A stretch of 64,000 bases of DNA from Listeria innocua (GTDB lineage Bacteria > Bacillota > Bacilli > Lactobacillales > Listeriaceae): positions 356,001 to 420,000 of the forward strand of contig NZ_CP117229.1 in NCBI RefSeq assembly GCF_028596125.1. Direction: 5' to 3'. This document shows positions 25,489 to 33,316 of the stretch, in pieces; position 1 is the first letter of the stretch; every line of letters starts with the position of its first letter. The position numbers were made by a program, and so were the translations under genes. Under the pieces are notes generated by a model that was not told where the DNA came from, ran no database searches, and was given only the letters and a program-made list of their open reading frames with translations.

Positions 25489-26429
25489 CAATGATTGGAC
25501 CAATTATTATCGCAGTATTGATTATCATCTTTTTAATCGTCTTTTTTACTTTAGTACCAGTGGGGTTATGGATTAGTGCATTATCCGCACGTGTACCAGT
25601 AGGACTAGGAACATTAATCGGGATGAGATTACGTCGGGTTGTACCTTCTCGCGTTGTAAAACCGTTAATTAAAGCAGTAAAAGCAGGACTTGATTTAGAA
25701 GTAAACCAACTTGAAAGTCACTATTTAGCAGGTGGGGACGTGGATAACACAGTTGATGCGTTAATCGCCGCACACCGCGCAAATATTGAATTAGATTTTA
25801 GCCGTGCAGCAGCCATTGACCTTGCTGGACGTGACGTACTTGAAGCAGTACAAACTTCTGTAACACCAAAAGTTATCCGTACACCTGAATTTACTGGTGT
25901 GGCGCAAAATGGGGTAGAAGTAAAAGTTATTACACAAATTACCGTACAATCTAATATTGAACGTATCGTCGGTGGTGCGGGTGAAGATACAGTTATCGCG
26001 CGTGTCGGTGAAGCTGTAGTATCTACAGTCGGTGAAACGAGAGAACATACAGACGTACTTGAAAATCCAAACAGCATTTCGAAAAAAGTCCAAGAACAAG
26101 GACTTGGAGACGGAACTGCATACACAATTTTATCTATTGATATTGCTGAGATGCGTATCGGTGACAACATTAAAGCAAAACTAGACATCGAAAAAGCCAA
26201 CGCGGACATGGAAGTTGCTCAAGCAGCTGCATCGAAACGTAAAGCTGAAGCGATTGCCCTAGAACAAGAAAACAGAGCTGCCGTAGTAGCCGCAGAAGCA
26301 GAAGTACCACGTGCTCTTTCTCGCGCTTTAGAAGAAGGCAACTTAGGCGTAATGGATTACTACAAAATGGAAAATGTACAATCAGATACAGCAATGCGCG
26401 AATCGATTGCACACGAAGACGAAAAATAA
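25485..26429 (+). CDS. floA: Flotillin-like membrane scaffold FloA
   Basis: 314 residues: an N-terminal membrane hairpin ([26 protein letters not shown]), a PHB/SPFH-like domain and an Ala/Glu-rich C-terminal coiled coil ([33 protein letters not shown]). This matches B. subtilis FloA (YqfA), which organises ordered membrane microdomains. Coupled by a 4-nt overlap to the NfeD-like gene and followed by a small membrane/basic protein, the same gene order as yqeZ-yqfA-yqfB. Confidence 0.94.
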   Translation: MTMIGPIIIAVLIIIFLIVFFTLVPVGLWISALSARVPVGLGTLIGMRLRRVVPSRVVKPLIKAVKAGLDLEVNQLESHYLAGGDVDNTVDALIAAHRANIELDFSRAAAIDLAGRDVLEAVQTSVTPKVIRTPEFTGVAQNGVEVKVITQITVQSNIERIVGGAGEDTVIARVGEAVVSTVGETREHTDVLENPNSISKKVQEQGLGDGTAYTILSIDIAEMRIGDNIKAKLDIEKANADMEVAQAAASKRKAEAIALEQENRAAVVAAEAEVPRALSRALEEGNLGVMDYYKMENVQSDTAMRESIAHEDEK

Positions 26430-26463
26430 ACCTTGATCTTTTGCAAGAAAGAAGGTGTTTTCA

Positions 26464-26916
26464 TTGGATTTAAATGATTTTCTAAATAGTGGCTGGGAAG
26501 GTGTTTTAGTTATCCTTGGGGTGATTGGCGTTATTGTAAATCTCCTTAGTAAATCGGGCAAGGCAGCTGACAGCGAAAAAAAAGAACCATCCAAGCTAAG
26601 CCAAATGTCGCGTGCGAACTACAAACCGCAACATCATAACCAAACCACTAAAAAACCACAAAAACGAAAAGTATCACAAGGAACTTTTACACAAAATAAA
26701 GAACAAGACAAAGTTATCGCGGAACAAAAAGCCGCACAAGAGAAAATGTTAAGAGAAATCCGCCGGGAATCCGACGTGGCCAAAGGGAAAAAGATAATGA
26801 AAACTTCCACGCATCGCCCTAAAAAAGCTCGAAAATTACGGGGTAGATTACAGGAAGCAATAATTACCAAAGAAATCCTTGATAAACCAGTCTCTTTACG
26901 AAAAAACCATCTATAG
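26464..26916 (+). CDS. Basic protein with one membrane segment, third gene of the floA module
   Basis: 150 residues: an N-terminal hydrophobic segment (GWEGVLVILGVIGVIVNLL) followed by a long Lys/Gln/Arg-rich, low-complexity cytoplasmic tail and a C-terminal KARKLRGRLQEAIITKEILDKP helix. TTG 26464 with AGAAGGTG 6 nt upstream is preferred to the GTG at 26455, which is part of that ribosome site. I do not recognise a domain. The position suggests a role with FloA. Confidence 0.72.
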   Translation: MDLNDFLNSGWEGVLVILGVIGVIVNLLSKSGKAADSEKKEPSKLSQMSRANYKPQHHNQTTKKPQKRKVSQGTFTQNKEQDKVIAEQKAAQEKMLREIRRESDVAKGKKIMKTSTHRPKKARKLRGRLQEAIITKEILDKPVSLRKNHL

Positions 26917-26917
26917 A

Positions 26918-26957
26918 AATAAGCTCAAGAACTCGTTTCTTGGGCTTATTTTTTTGC
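26918..26957 (+). terminator. Terminator of the floA module
   Basis: AATAAGCTCAAGAA / TTCTTGGGCTTATT stem (one G-T) around CTCGT, followed by a T run. Confidence 0.9.
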
Positions 26958-27061
26958 TGTGTCCAAACTGTTACATAATAAAGTTAAGTTTTAAAATAGC
27001 TGTATTACAACTGTAACATTCACCTGATATGCTGTGGGTATATAAAAAAGGGGTGCGTGGA

Positions 27062-27745
27062 TTGAAAATAATAGCAGCGAGAAGAAAGATTTTTTTTGCG
27101 TTAATAGCTTTAATGATTTCTTTTTCAGTACTATTTTTACCAACAAATAGCGCATCAGCAGCAACTACTTACAAGATGACGACAACAGCTGATGTAAATG
27201 TTCGCACAGCAGACAATACAAGCGGCAAAGTCATCGGTTTTTACAAAAAGGGTACTACGGTTACTTTTACAGCCAAAACAAAAAATAACTGGTACAAAAC
27301 AACATACAACGGTAAAGTAGGATATGTTTCAGGTAAATGTTTAACTACATACAAAGCACCTGTTGCAACAACACAAAGTTTTACCGCATTAAATAATGAA
27401 GCGAGAAAACACCTTGGCAAGCGCTATAAAATCGGCGCAACTGGCCCAAGCTGCTTTGATTGCTCTGGATATACGCAATATGTATATTCAAAAGGAATAA
27501 AAAAATCTATTCCTCGTACAGCTAAACAGCAATATGCTTCCGCCAAAAAAATTAAAGCAAGCGAACTAAAAAACGGCGATTTAATTTTCTTTAATTACGG
27601 CAAAGGGATTGCCCATGTTGGGATTTATGTAGGAAATGGAAAAATGCTTAACGCCCAAAATAACGGCGTGAAATACGACACTATCAAATCTGGCTACTGG
27701 AAAAAATATATTGCTGGATACGGTCGTGTAGCAAATTTAAAATAA
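27062..27745 (+). CDS. Secreted SH3b-NlpC/P60 cell-wall hydrolase
   Basis: 227 residues: a Sec signal peptide ([20 protein letters not shown]), one bacterial SH3 domain (~residues 40-100, [20 protein letters not shown]) and a C-terminal NlpC/P60 peptidase with catalytic Cys in [12 protein letters not shown] and His in [12 protein letters not shown]. It should cut D-gamma-glutamyl-mDAP bonds in peptidoglycan stems; it is much shorter than p60/Iap and lacks LysM. Start TTG 27062 is used because AAGGGGTG precedes it and the signal peptide then begins with MKIIAARRK; the longer frame would add residues before the positive patch. Confidence 0.92.
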   Translation: MKIIAARRKIFFALIALMISFSVLFLPTNSASAATTYKMTTTADVNVRTADNTSGKVIGFYKKGTTVTFTAKTKNNWYKTTYNGKVGYVSGKCLTTYKAPVATTQSFTALNNEARKHLGKRYKIGATGPSCFDCSGYTQYVYSKGIKKSIPRTAKQQYASAKKIKASELKNGDLIFFNYGKGIAHVGIYVGNGKMLNAQNNGVKYDTIKSGYWKKYIAGYGRVANLK

Positions 27746-27806
27746 TTTTACAAAGCGTCACTTTCCGGTGATGCTTTTTTGTGTAATTAATAAGGAGGAA
27801 TCATAA

Positions 27807-28232
27807 GTGGAGTTTAGTATAAAAGAAATGCCTTTAGAAGAGTTGGAACCGAAAGTAATCGAAGGTCTGATGAATCATAAAGAAAGAATGGGATACTCGA
27901 TACCTAAAAGTGAACCTGTTTTTATTGGATTTGCGGCGATAAATCACGAAGGAGAAATAGTCGGTGGCGTAACAGCTAAAATGAGTTACGGTGAACTCTA
28001 TGTGTCACTGCTTTCAGTAGATCAAAAAATGCAAGGAACAGGGGTAGGGACAGCATTAATAGAACAAGTAGAAAGATATGGTAGAGAACATCATTGCCAC
28101 CATATCTCTCTAACGACATTCAGTTATCAAGCTCCGGAATTTTATAAAAAATGTGGTTTCATAGAGCTTGGCCGTATCACAGATTTTCCATTAAAAGGTG
28201 AGGAAAAATACTTTTTCGTCAAATATCTATAA
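27807..28232 (+). CDS. GNAT-family N-acetyltransferase
   Basis: A 141-residue GCN5-related acetyltransferase with the acetyl-CoA pyrophosphate loop QGTGVGTALIEQ and the C-terminal FYKKCGFIELGR motif. Substrate unknown. The start (GTG) has AAGGAGG upstream. It converges on proC with only 3 nt between stops and no terminator visible between them. Confidence 0.88.
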   Translation: MEFSIKEMPLEELEPKVIEGLMNHKERMGYSIPKSEPVFIGFAAINHEGEIVGGVTAKMSYGELYVSLLSVDQKMQGTGVGTALIEQVERYGREHHCHHISLTTFSYQAPEFYKKCGFIELGRITDFPLKGEEKYFFVKYL

Positions 28233-28235
28233 AGT

Positions 28236-29036
28236 CTACATGGAACTGTTTTTGTTAGCAGCGGCTTGAACGGCACTAATGACAGAGGAACGGAAACCTG
28301 TATCTTCCAGTGACTTGACTGCTTCGATTGTTGTTCCACCAGGAGAGGTGACCATGTCTTTTAGTTTTCCAGGATGTTCGCCAGTTTCTAATACCATTTT
28401 TGCGGCACCAAGAACGGCTTGAGCTGCGAATTTATAAGCTTTATCTCGCGGCATACCCTTCAAAACAGCTCCATCAGCAAGCGCCTCGATAAACATATAC
28501 ACATATGCTGGGGACGAACCACTGACGCCCACTACGGCATCCATCAAGTTCTCAGCAACAACTTCGGCTTTTCCAAAACTAGAAAAAATAGTAGAAATAT
28601 GCGCTGTTTCTTCCGCAGTTACATTGCTATTAGGCGAAATGGATGACATTGCTTCGCCGACAAGCGCCGGGGTATTTGGCATAACGCGAACAATTTTAGT
28701 TTCTGTTGACGTTAATTCTTCTAAGTCTTTAATTGTAACCCCTGCTGCTACAGAAATAACGATTTTTTCAGGTATTATCTTATCTTTTACTGCTGTTAAA
28801 ATCTCAGGAATAGTATAAGGCTTAACGGATAAAATGATAATATCTGCTTGTTCTGCAAGTTGAGCGATATCCGTTGTTAATTGAATTCCGTTAAATTCCG
28901 TTTTAAGTGGTTTTAATTTTTCCATATCTCTACCACACACAAGAATGTCTTCTTCTTTCCCCAAGTTAGCTTTTGCTAAACCACGAATCATTGCTGCACC
29001 CATATTTCCCGCGCCTATAAAACCGATTTTTTTCAT
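28236..29036 (-). CDS. proC: Pyrroline-5-carboxylate reductase
   Basis: A 266-residue enzyme for the last step of proline synthesis, reducing pyrroline-5-carboxylate with NAD(P)H. The Rossmann motif IGFIGAGNMGAAMI and the C-terminal signature (GTTIEAVKSLEDTGFRSSVISAV, after LKDMVTSPGG) are intact. ATG 29036 with TTAGGAG upstream is used; an in-frame start 21 nt earlier lacks a ribosome site. Confidence 0.95.
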   Translation of the reverse strand: MKKIGFIGAGNMGAAMIRGLAKANLGKEEDILVCGRDMEKLKPLKTEFNGIQLTTDIAQLAEQADIIILSVKPYTIPEILTAVKDKIIPEKIVISVAAGVTIKDLEELTSTETKIVRVMPNTPALVGEAMSSISPNSNVTAEETAHISTIFSSFGKAEVVAENLMDAVVGVSGSSPAYVYMFIEALADGAVLKGMPRDKAYKFAAQAVLGAAKMVLETGEHPGKLKDMVTSPGGTTIEAVKSLEDTGFRSSVISAVQAAANKNSSM

Positions 29037-29139
29037 ACTAATTTTCGCTCCTAACAAAATCTTTTTTTCTATTATCTCACGTTATGTGGCTTTGTCCAGC
29101 TTTTGAGGAGTGTAGCAACAGTCAAATTAGATTTAAAAC

Positions 29140-29167
29140 AACCTTAGGACTTATTCTAAGGTTTTTT
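29140..29167 (+). terminator. Orphan terminator upstream of the peptide genes
   Basis: Perfect 8-bp stem AACCTTAG / CTAAGGTT, loop GACTTATT, followed by TTTT. No plus-strand gene ends here (proC is on the other strand), so it either ends a short unannotated RNA or is a relic of a rearrangement. Confidence 0.75.
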
Positions 29168-29417
29168 GAGTTTGGGATTGTATTTTTTGTGAAAAAAAGT
29201 CTGTTTTTGAACTAAACTTGTAAAGCCATTCATGAAATTTATAGCGCAACTAAACTTTGGCTCGTATGAATAATAAAATGTAGCGAAAATGTGTCAAAAG
29301 CGACTCGCTTGACAACTAAAAATAAACATTATTGTGATAATTGTCCCCAAATAAGTGATTCTGAGCAACAGTGAAAATTAGCTTAGGATACCATATAGCA
29401 CTCAATGTTTTTAAGGT

Positions 29418-29432
29418 TTGAAAGCGCTATAA
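29418..29432. promoter_or_regulatory. Candidate catabolite-responsive (cre) site
   Basis: TTGAAAGCGCTATAA agrees with the cre consensus WTGNAARCGNWWWCA at all but one defined position. It ends 17 bp before the -10 box at 29450, so bound CcpA would cover the -35 region. Confidence 0.5.
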
Positions 29433-29449
29433 ATGGCGTTTTTATCAGC

Positions 29450-29455
29450 TATAAT
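29450..29455 (+). promoter_or_regulatory. -10 box of the small-peptide operon
   Basis: Exact TATAAT 48 bp before the first peptide start. The -35 region is poor, suggesting activation or regulated use. Confidence 0.55.
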
Positions 29456-29503
29456 TAACATTGGATAACAGTTCCAACTACATAATACTGCGAGGTGAAA
29501 ACA

Positions 29504-29605
29504 TTGAATTTCTTTCTACAATTATTAGGCAACTTTTCTGGCGCTTTAAATTTCCCAGACGTAACAGAAATCCTAAACAACTTAATTAAAGTTATTTTTG
29601 GTTGA
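29504..29605 (+). CDS. Leaderless hydrophobic peptide 1 (33 aa)
   Basis: A 33-residue ORF starting at TTG with AGGTG about 6 nt upstream. The product begins MNFFLQLLGNFSGALNFP and ends with a Gly. It has no signal peptide, no Cys and no double-glycine leader; charges are Asp19, Glu22 and Lys29 (about -1). It is predicted as two short amphipathic helices broken at Gly13-Pro18. It shares about 27 of 33 residues with the next two ORFs, and third-position (silent) differences between the copies support it as coding. This is the most divergent copy with the weakest ribosome site. Possible roles: leaderless bacteriocin, phenol-soluble-modulin-like cytolysin, or signal peptide. Confidence 0.8.
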   Translation: MNFFLQLLGNFSGALNFPDVTEILNNLIKVIFG

Positions 29606-29642
29606 TTTCAAAAAAATAAAACAAGAGAGGAGGTAACTAAAG

Positions 29643-29744
29643 TTGAATTTCTTTCTACAATTATTAGGTAATTTCTCAGGAGCGCTTAACTTCCCGGAAA
29701 TCACAGGATTATTAAACAACTTAATGAAAGCAATCTTTGGTTGA
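29643..29744 (+). CDS. Leaderless hydrophobic peptide 2 (33 aa)
   Basis: Second tandem copy, starting at TTG with a very strong ribosome site (GAGAGGAGGT) 9 nt upstream. The N-terminal 18 residues are identical to those of peptide 1 except nothing changes until position 19 (Asp to Glu); the second half reads ITGLLNNLMKAIFG. Net charge is about zero (Glu19, Lys29). The C-terminal NNLxKxIFG is the shared signature of all three copies. The 37-nt gap before it also resembles the gap before copy 3, so the whole unit was duplicated. Confidence 0.82.
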   Translation: MNFFLQLLGNFSGALNFPEITGLLNNLMKAIFG

Positions 29745-29783
29745 TTTTCACAAAAATAAAACAGCAGAGGAGGCCACTAAAAA

Positions 29784-29885
29784 ATGAATTTCTTTTTACA
29801 ATTATTAACTAACCTTTCAGGAGCATTCAATTTCCCAGAAATCACAGGATTACTAAACAACTTAATCAAAGGAATCTTTGGTTGA
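29784..29885 (+). CDS. Leaderless hydrophobic peptide 3 (33 aa)
   Basis: Third copy, starting at ATG after AGAGGAGG. It begins MNFFLQLLTNLSGAFNFP and ends LLNNLIKGIFG; differences from copy 2 are confined to positions 9, 11, 15, 28 and 30. Net charge about zero. It is followed 25 nt later by a perfect terminator. All three lack any export leader, so if secreted they would need a dedicated exporter; a MacAB-like one is encoded 2.1 kb downstream. Confidence 0.82.
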   Translation: MNFFLQLLTNLSGAFNFPEITGLLNNLIKGIFG

Positions 29886-29910
29886 TTGCTCATTAGAATA
29901 AGTTGAAATA

Positions 29911-29939
29911 TAGGGTTAAGGCTGACTTAACCCTATTTT
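29911..29939 (+). terminator. Terminator/attenuator after the peptide genes
   Basis: Perfect 10-bp stem TAGGGTTAAG / CTTAACCCTA, loop GCTGA, then TTTT. It separates the abundant-looking peptide cistrons from the surface-protein gene, whose own promoter is not obvious, so partial read-through is likely. Confidence 0.85.
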
Positions 29940-29975
29940 GTAATTAAAGATGTAAATGAGGAGGATTTTTAATCC

Positions 29976-31208
29976 ATGAAAAAAATAATCGCGTTAATCA
30001 CAACAGTTGCACTTCTATCAATGGTTGTCTTTAACTTTATTCCGAGTATGGTTGCAGATGCGGCTAGTACTTCCGAGAGCAATTTGACATATAAAGATGT
30101 ACGAAATGGTTTTTACTTTGTTGGATATGAAGATGTGCAACTTGAAAAAGGTAAAAGTTATAAATATACAGTAGCTTATGAAGCAAATGTTGACATGCAA
30201 GCGACTGATACTGTTACAGGTCAATCAGCAAAAGCAGGACTATTTATACCAAATTCGTCTGGCGTAGAACTTGATAGTAACAATGTGACTACTACACAAA
30301 ATAACGTAGTCGATGTAGCAAATGACGGAAATAAAGTATTTACACATACATTTGAATTTACAGTAAAAGAAGATACAAAAGCAGATATTGGTACTTATTT
30401 AGGAGCAGGATCTGTCATCCCAACGACTCCAGATGCAACAATAATCTGGAAAAACGTATCAGTAACAAATGAAACGCCCGCAGAACAACCAGAAGCTCCA
30501 GTTATTAATGCAGAAGATAAAACAATCGAACAAAACGAAACTTTTGATGCATTAAAGGAAGTAACTGCAACAGATAAAAAAGATGGCGACCTTACAAAAA
30601 GCGTCAAAGTAACTAAAAACACAGTGGATACGACGAAAAGCGGCGAGTATGACGTTGACTATAGTGTGACAAACTCAAGCAAACTCACAACGACAAAAAG
30701 CATCAAAGTAACCGTTACTCCTGTAGAAACAAAAACAAACACAGCTCCAGTTATTGATGCAAAAGATCAAACAATCAAAGTTGGTGACCTATTTAATTCG
30801 TTAAAAGGAGTTACGGCAACGGATAAAGAAGACGGCGATCTAACAGCGAAAATTAAAGTAACAAAAGACACTGTAAACAATGCGGAAAAAGGCGTTTACC
30901 AAGTAACTTATACAGTTACAGATTCCGGTAATCTATCAGCCTCTCTTACAATCAAAGTGACTGTTACTCAAGATGGAAAATTAATTGTTAATCCAAGCGA
31001 TCCGACAAATCCAGCTGATCCATCCAATCCAGAAGTAACAAAAACTCCTGTAGAATTTGAAAGAGCTTCAGTTGATCCAACAACGACTAAAGTAAATGTG
31101 AACAAAATTCCAAAAACTGGTGATAGCTCGATGATATGGGTAGTCTTAGCAGGACTAGGCTTAACTACCATTGGCATCAGCTCTTATCGCAAAAAAGCAA
31201 ATAGATAA
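29976..31208 (+). CDS. Sortase-anchored surface protein with two Ig-like repeats (IPKTG motif)
   Basis: 410 residues. A Sec signal peptide ends near VADAAS. A unique N-terminal beta-rich domain (~residues 32-168, NLTYKDVRNGFYFVGYEDVQL...) is followed by two DUF5011/Ig-like repeats of about 75 residues (APVINAEDKTIEQNETFDALKEV... and APVIDAKDQTIKVGDLFNSLKGV...), a Pro/Asn/Asp spacer (NPSDPTNPADPSNPE), and a wall-sorting signal: IPKTGD, a hydrophobic helix (MIWVVLAGLGLTTIGI) and YRKKANR. Ile replaces the usual Leu of LPXTG. The N-terminal domain may bind a peptide, carbohydrate or host ligand; I do not recognise it. Start ATG after GAGGAGG. Confidence 0.88.
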   Translation: MKKIIALITTVALLSMVVFNFIPSMVADAASTSESNLTYKDVRNGFYFVGYEDVQLEKGKSYKYTVAYEANVDMQATDTVTGQSAKAGLFIPNSSGVELDSNNVTTTQNNVVDVANDGNKVFTHTFEFTVKEDTKADIGTYLGAGSVIPTTPDATIIWKNVSVTNETPAEQPEAPVINAEDKTIEQNETFDALKEVTATDKKDGDLTKSVKVTKNTVDTTKSGEYDVDYSVTNSSKLTTTKSIKVTVTPVETKTNTAPVIDAKDQTIKVGDLFNSLKGVTATDKEDGDLTAKIKVTKDTVNNAEKGVYQVTYTVTDSGNLSASLTIKVTVTQDGKLIVNPSDPTNPADPSNPEVTKTPVEFERASVDPTTTKVNVNKIPKTGDSSMIWVVLAGLGLTTIGISSYRKKANR

Positions 31209-31218
31209 TTTATCATTG

Positions 31219-31262
31219 ATGAAAAGAGTATGCTAGATCTGAAATCAGATACTCTTTTCATT
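31219..31262 (+). terminator. Long hairpin after the surface-protein gene
   Basis: 13-bp perfect outer stem ATGAAAAGAGTAT / ATACTCTTTTCAT enclosing a smaller ATCTGAAATCAGAT-type hairpin. The T tract is part of the stem, so termination may be partial and allow some read-through to the GntR gene. Confidence 0.6.
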
Positions 31263-31329
31263 AACTAGATGATAAAATGGCAATCAAGGGCTATTTTTAA
31301 AGAGCTTTACACAGAGAGGGGAGTCATTT

Positions 31330-31980
31330 ATGCCAAAAATTGCTAAAAGTGATCGATTGGAGAATGTTGCTTTTGAGTACATTAAGAACAAAATTACAAC
31401 AGGGGAGTATCCTACCGGGTACAGAGTAGTAGAAGCGAAATTGTCTCAAGAATTAAACATGAGCAGAACACCAATTAGAAGGGCGATTATTAATCTTTGC
31501 CATTCTGGTTTTTTAGTTCATCAGTATAATCGTGGTGCCTTCGTTCAAAATACAGAGGTAACAATTACTGAGTTTTTTTCAAGAATGAAATTGGTCGAAC
31601 TTTTAGTGTATGAAAGCACGGAAAAATTAGCTTTACGGGAAGATTATATTGTTGTAGATGACATCATAGAAATAGCAGAAAAAGTAATTCAATATGAAAA
31701 AAATAGAGAATATGAGTTAATGCGGGGTGCTTTTGAAGATTTTATTAGCACGTTTATCGGTAAGTTGAACAATGATTACTTTAATAGAGTAATTCAAGAT
31801 TTATGGAATGAAATAAATGACAACGCAACCAAAGAAGTAAGACTTATTATTGTTTCTGCGAGTGATCGAATTGCGGAAGAATTAGCGCACATGATTGAAA
31901 TTTTAAAATCATGGAATTACGAACAATTAAAAAAATGTTTTCAACACATAATGAACGCAATGATTTTAATTGCTTTTTAA
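31330..31980 (+). CDS. FadR-type GntR regulator (FCD domain)
   Basis: 216 residues: an N-terminal GntR winged helix (LENVAFEYIKNKITTGEYPTGYRVVEAKLSQELNMSRTPIRRAIINL) and an all-helical C-terminal FCD-like domain. The metal-binding His pattern of FCD domains is incomplete (a single His near HMIEILKSWNYEQLKKCFQHI), so the effector may not be a small carboxylate. It is followed 17 nt later by the exporter genes and is probably their regulator and that of the peptide promoter (inference). Start ATG with GAGAGGGGAG upstream. Confidence 0.85.
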   Translation: MPKIAKSDRLENVAFEYIKNKITTGEYPTGYRVVEAKLSQELNMSRTPIRRAIINLCHSGFLVHQYNRGAFVQNTEVTITEFFSRMKLVELLVYESTEKLALREDYIVVDDIIEIAEKVIQYEKNREYELMRGAFEDFISTFIGKLNNDYFNRVIQDLWNEINDNATKEVRLIIVSASDRIAEELAHMIEILKSWNYEQLKKCFQHIMNAMILIAF

Positions 31981-31997
31981 AGAGAGGTTTATAACTA

Positions 31998-32624
31998 TTG
32001 AAAAAAATAAGCTGGATGATTATCATGCTGATTATCGTTGCTATATCAGTAGGCTATTATTTTATAAAAGAAAATGAGAAAAAAACACCACAAGTAATTA
32101 ATTACAAAACAGTCGAAGCGAATAAAACAGACTTAAGCGTCTATGTTTCCGCAGAAGGTCATATCATAAAAACAGTAAATGAATGGCCAGATTATAAAGA
32201 TTTTGCAGTACAAATTATGGTGGACGAGCTAGAAATCAATCAAATAAAAGAAAAACAAGCAGCAAATGTCCACGTTGAAGCCGTAGATAATAAGATTTAC
32301 AAAGGCAAAGTTTCTGATATAGATGAAAAAGGCATCATAAACGGCTCCGTAACATCGTATAAAGTTACGATTGATTTGGAAAATGATGATAATTTAAAAG
32401 AAAATATGTCAGTAAGTGCTGACGTGCTCGTGGCACTAGAAAAAATGATTCTGACAATCCCGATAGAAGCAGTTCACACAGATAAACAAGACAAAAATTA
32501 TGTTTATATTGTTGATGAAAATAAGCAAAAAAAGAAAATCTGGATTGAAACAGGAAAACATAATACAAAATCTATCCAAGTAGTAAAAGGACTTACAGAA
32601 GGACAACCTGTGATTATTCCTTAA
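31998..32624 (+). CDS. Short membrane-fusion (HlyD/YknX-like) adaptor of the exporter
   Basis: 208 residues with one N-terminal anchor (WMIIMLIIVAISVGYYFI) and an extracytoplasmic part showing beta-barrel and membrane-proximal segments (VSAEGHIIKTV, VDELEINQIKEKQAANVHVEAVDNKIYKGKV, and a C-terminal IPIEAVHTDKQDKNYVYIVDENKQKKKIWIETG, a typical MFP end). It is about half the length of MacA or YknX: the lipoyl domain and alpha-helical hairpin appear to be missing. TTG start with AGAGAGG upstream. Acts with the ATPase and permease encoded next. Confidence 0.82.
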   Translation: MKKISWMIIMLIIVAISVGYYFIKENEKKTPQVINYKTVEANKTDLSVYVSAEGHIIKTVNEWPDYKDFAVQIMVDELEINQIKEKQAANVHVEAVDNKIYKGKVSDIDEKGIINGSVTSYKVTIDLENDDNLKENMSVSADVLVALEKMILTIPIEAVHTDKQDKNYVYIVDENKQKKKIWIETGKHNTKSIQVVKGLTEGQPVIIP

Positions 32625-32641
32625 ATGGAGGAGAGTGCGAC

Positions 32642-33316
32642 ATGATTCAACTATTTAACATCTCAAAATCCTACCAAATGGGAGAAAACACAATAAAAGC
32701 ATTAGACGACATATCGCTTCAAATCAGTGAAGGTGAATTTTTAGCCATTATCGGCCCATCTGGTTCTGGAAAATCTACCTTAATGAATATACTTGGAATT
32801 CTTGATAAGGCGACGGTTGGTGAGTACTATCTCAATAAAAGGAATTTAATGCGCGTATCAGACCGAAAGATTTCTAAAATTAGAAATCGGAAAATCGGTT
32901 TTATTTTCCAGCAATTTAATTTAATGCCCCGACTCACTGCTTTTGAAAATGTAGAATTGCCGCTTGTATATCGAGGTGTAGGTAAAGCTGTTCGAAAAAG
33001 AGTCGTATTAAAAAGTTTAGAACGAGTTGGATTATTAGATAAAAAGAAACATCTACCTGCCCAGCTTTCAGGAGGTCAGCAGCAACGTATCGCGATAGCA
33101 CGAGCCATAGCAGGAAGTCCGGAAATAATACTAGCAGATGAACCAACAGGCGCGCTTGATTCTAAAACCGGAGAAGAAGTAATGTCGTTGCTTAAAGAAA
33201 TTCACCGAGAAGGAAATACATTAATTATGATTACACACGATCAAGAAATCGCCCAACAAGCAGAGCGAATAATAGAAATTAAAGACGGCAAACTCTGTGA
33301 ATGGAACAAATTATGA
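32642..33316 (+). CDS. ABC transporter ATPase (MacB/YknY/LolD type)
   Basis: A 224-residue ATPase with Walker A GPSGSGKST, signature LSGGQQQRIAIARAI, Walker B IILADEPTGALDS and the switch MITHDQE. The IFQQFNLMPRLTAFENVELPL segment is characteristic of the MacB/LolD class, which drive mechanotransmission exporters. The stop overlaps the permease start (ATGA). Confidence 0.95.
   Translation: MIQLFNISKSYQMGENTIKALDDISLQISEGEFLAIIGPSGSGKSTLMNILGILDKATVGEYYLNKRNLMRVSDRKISKIRNRKIGFIFQQFNLMPRLTAFENVELPLVYRGVGKAVRKRVVLKSLERVGLLDKKKHLPAQLSGGQQQRIAIARAIAGSPEIILADEPTGALDSKTGEEVMSLLKEIHREGNTLIMITHDQEIAQQAERIIEIKDGKLCEWNKL

Larger units (their letters stand above)
29037..29503. other. 467-bp non-coding leader region of the small-peptide locus
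   Basis: No gene is seen. It holds, in order: the proC promoter region, a plus-strand terminator hairpin (29140-29167), an imperfect 21-bp dyad (29293-29313, GTC/GAC and AAGCGA/TCGCTT arms), a cre-like site (29418-29432) and a TATAAT -10 (29450-29455). The length and density of sites suggest a controlled promoter for the peptide genes. Confidence 0.6.

Noticed and set aside
29504-29885. The three peptide ORFs as a mere tandem repeat
   Set aside because: Differences cluster at third positions, stop codons and ribosome sites are kept, and the length is exactly 33 codons each, all favouring coding.
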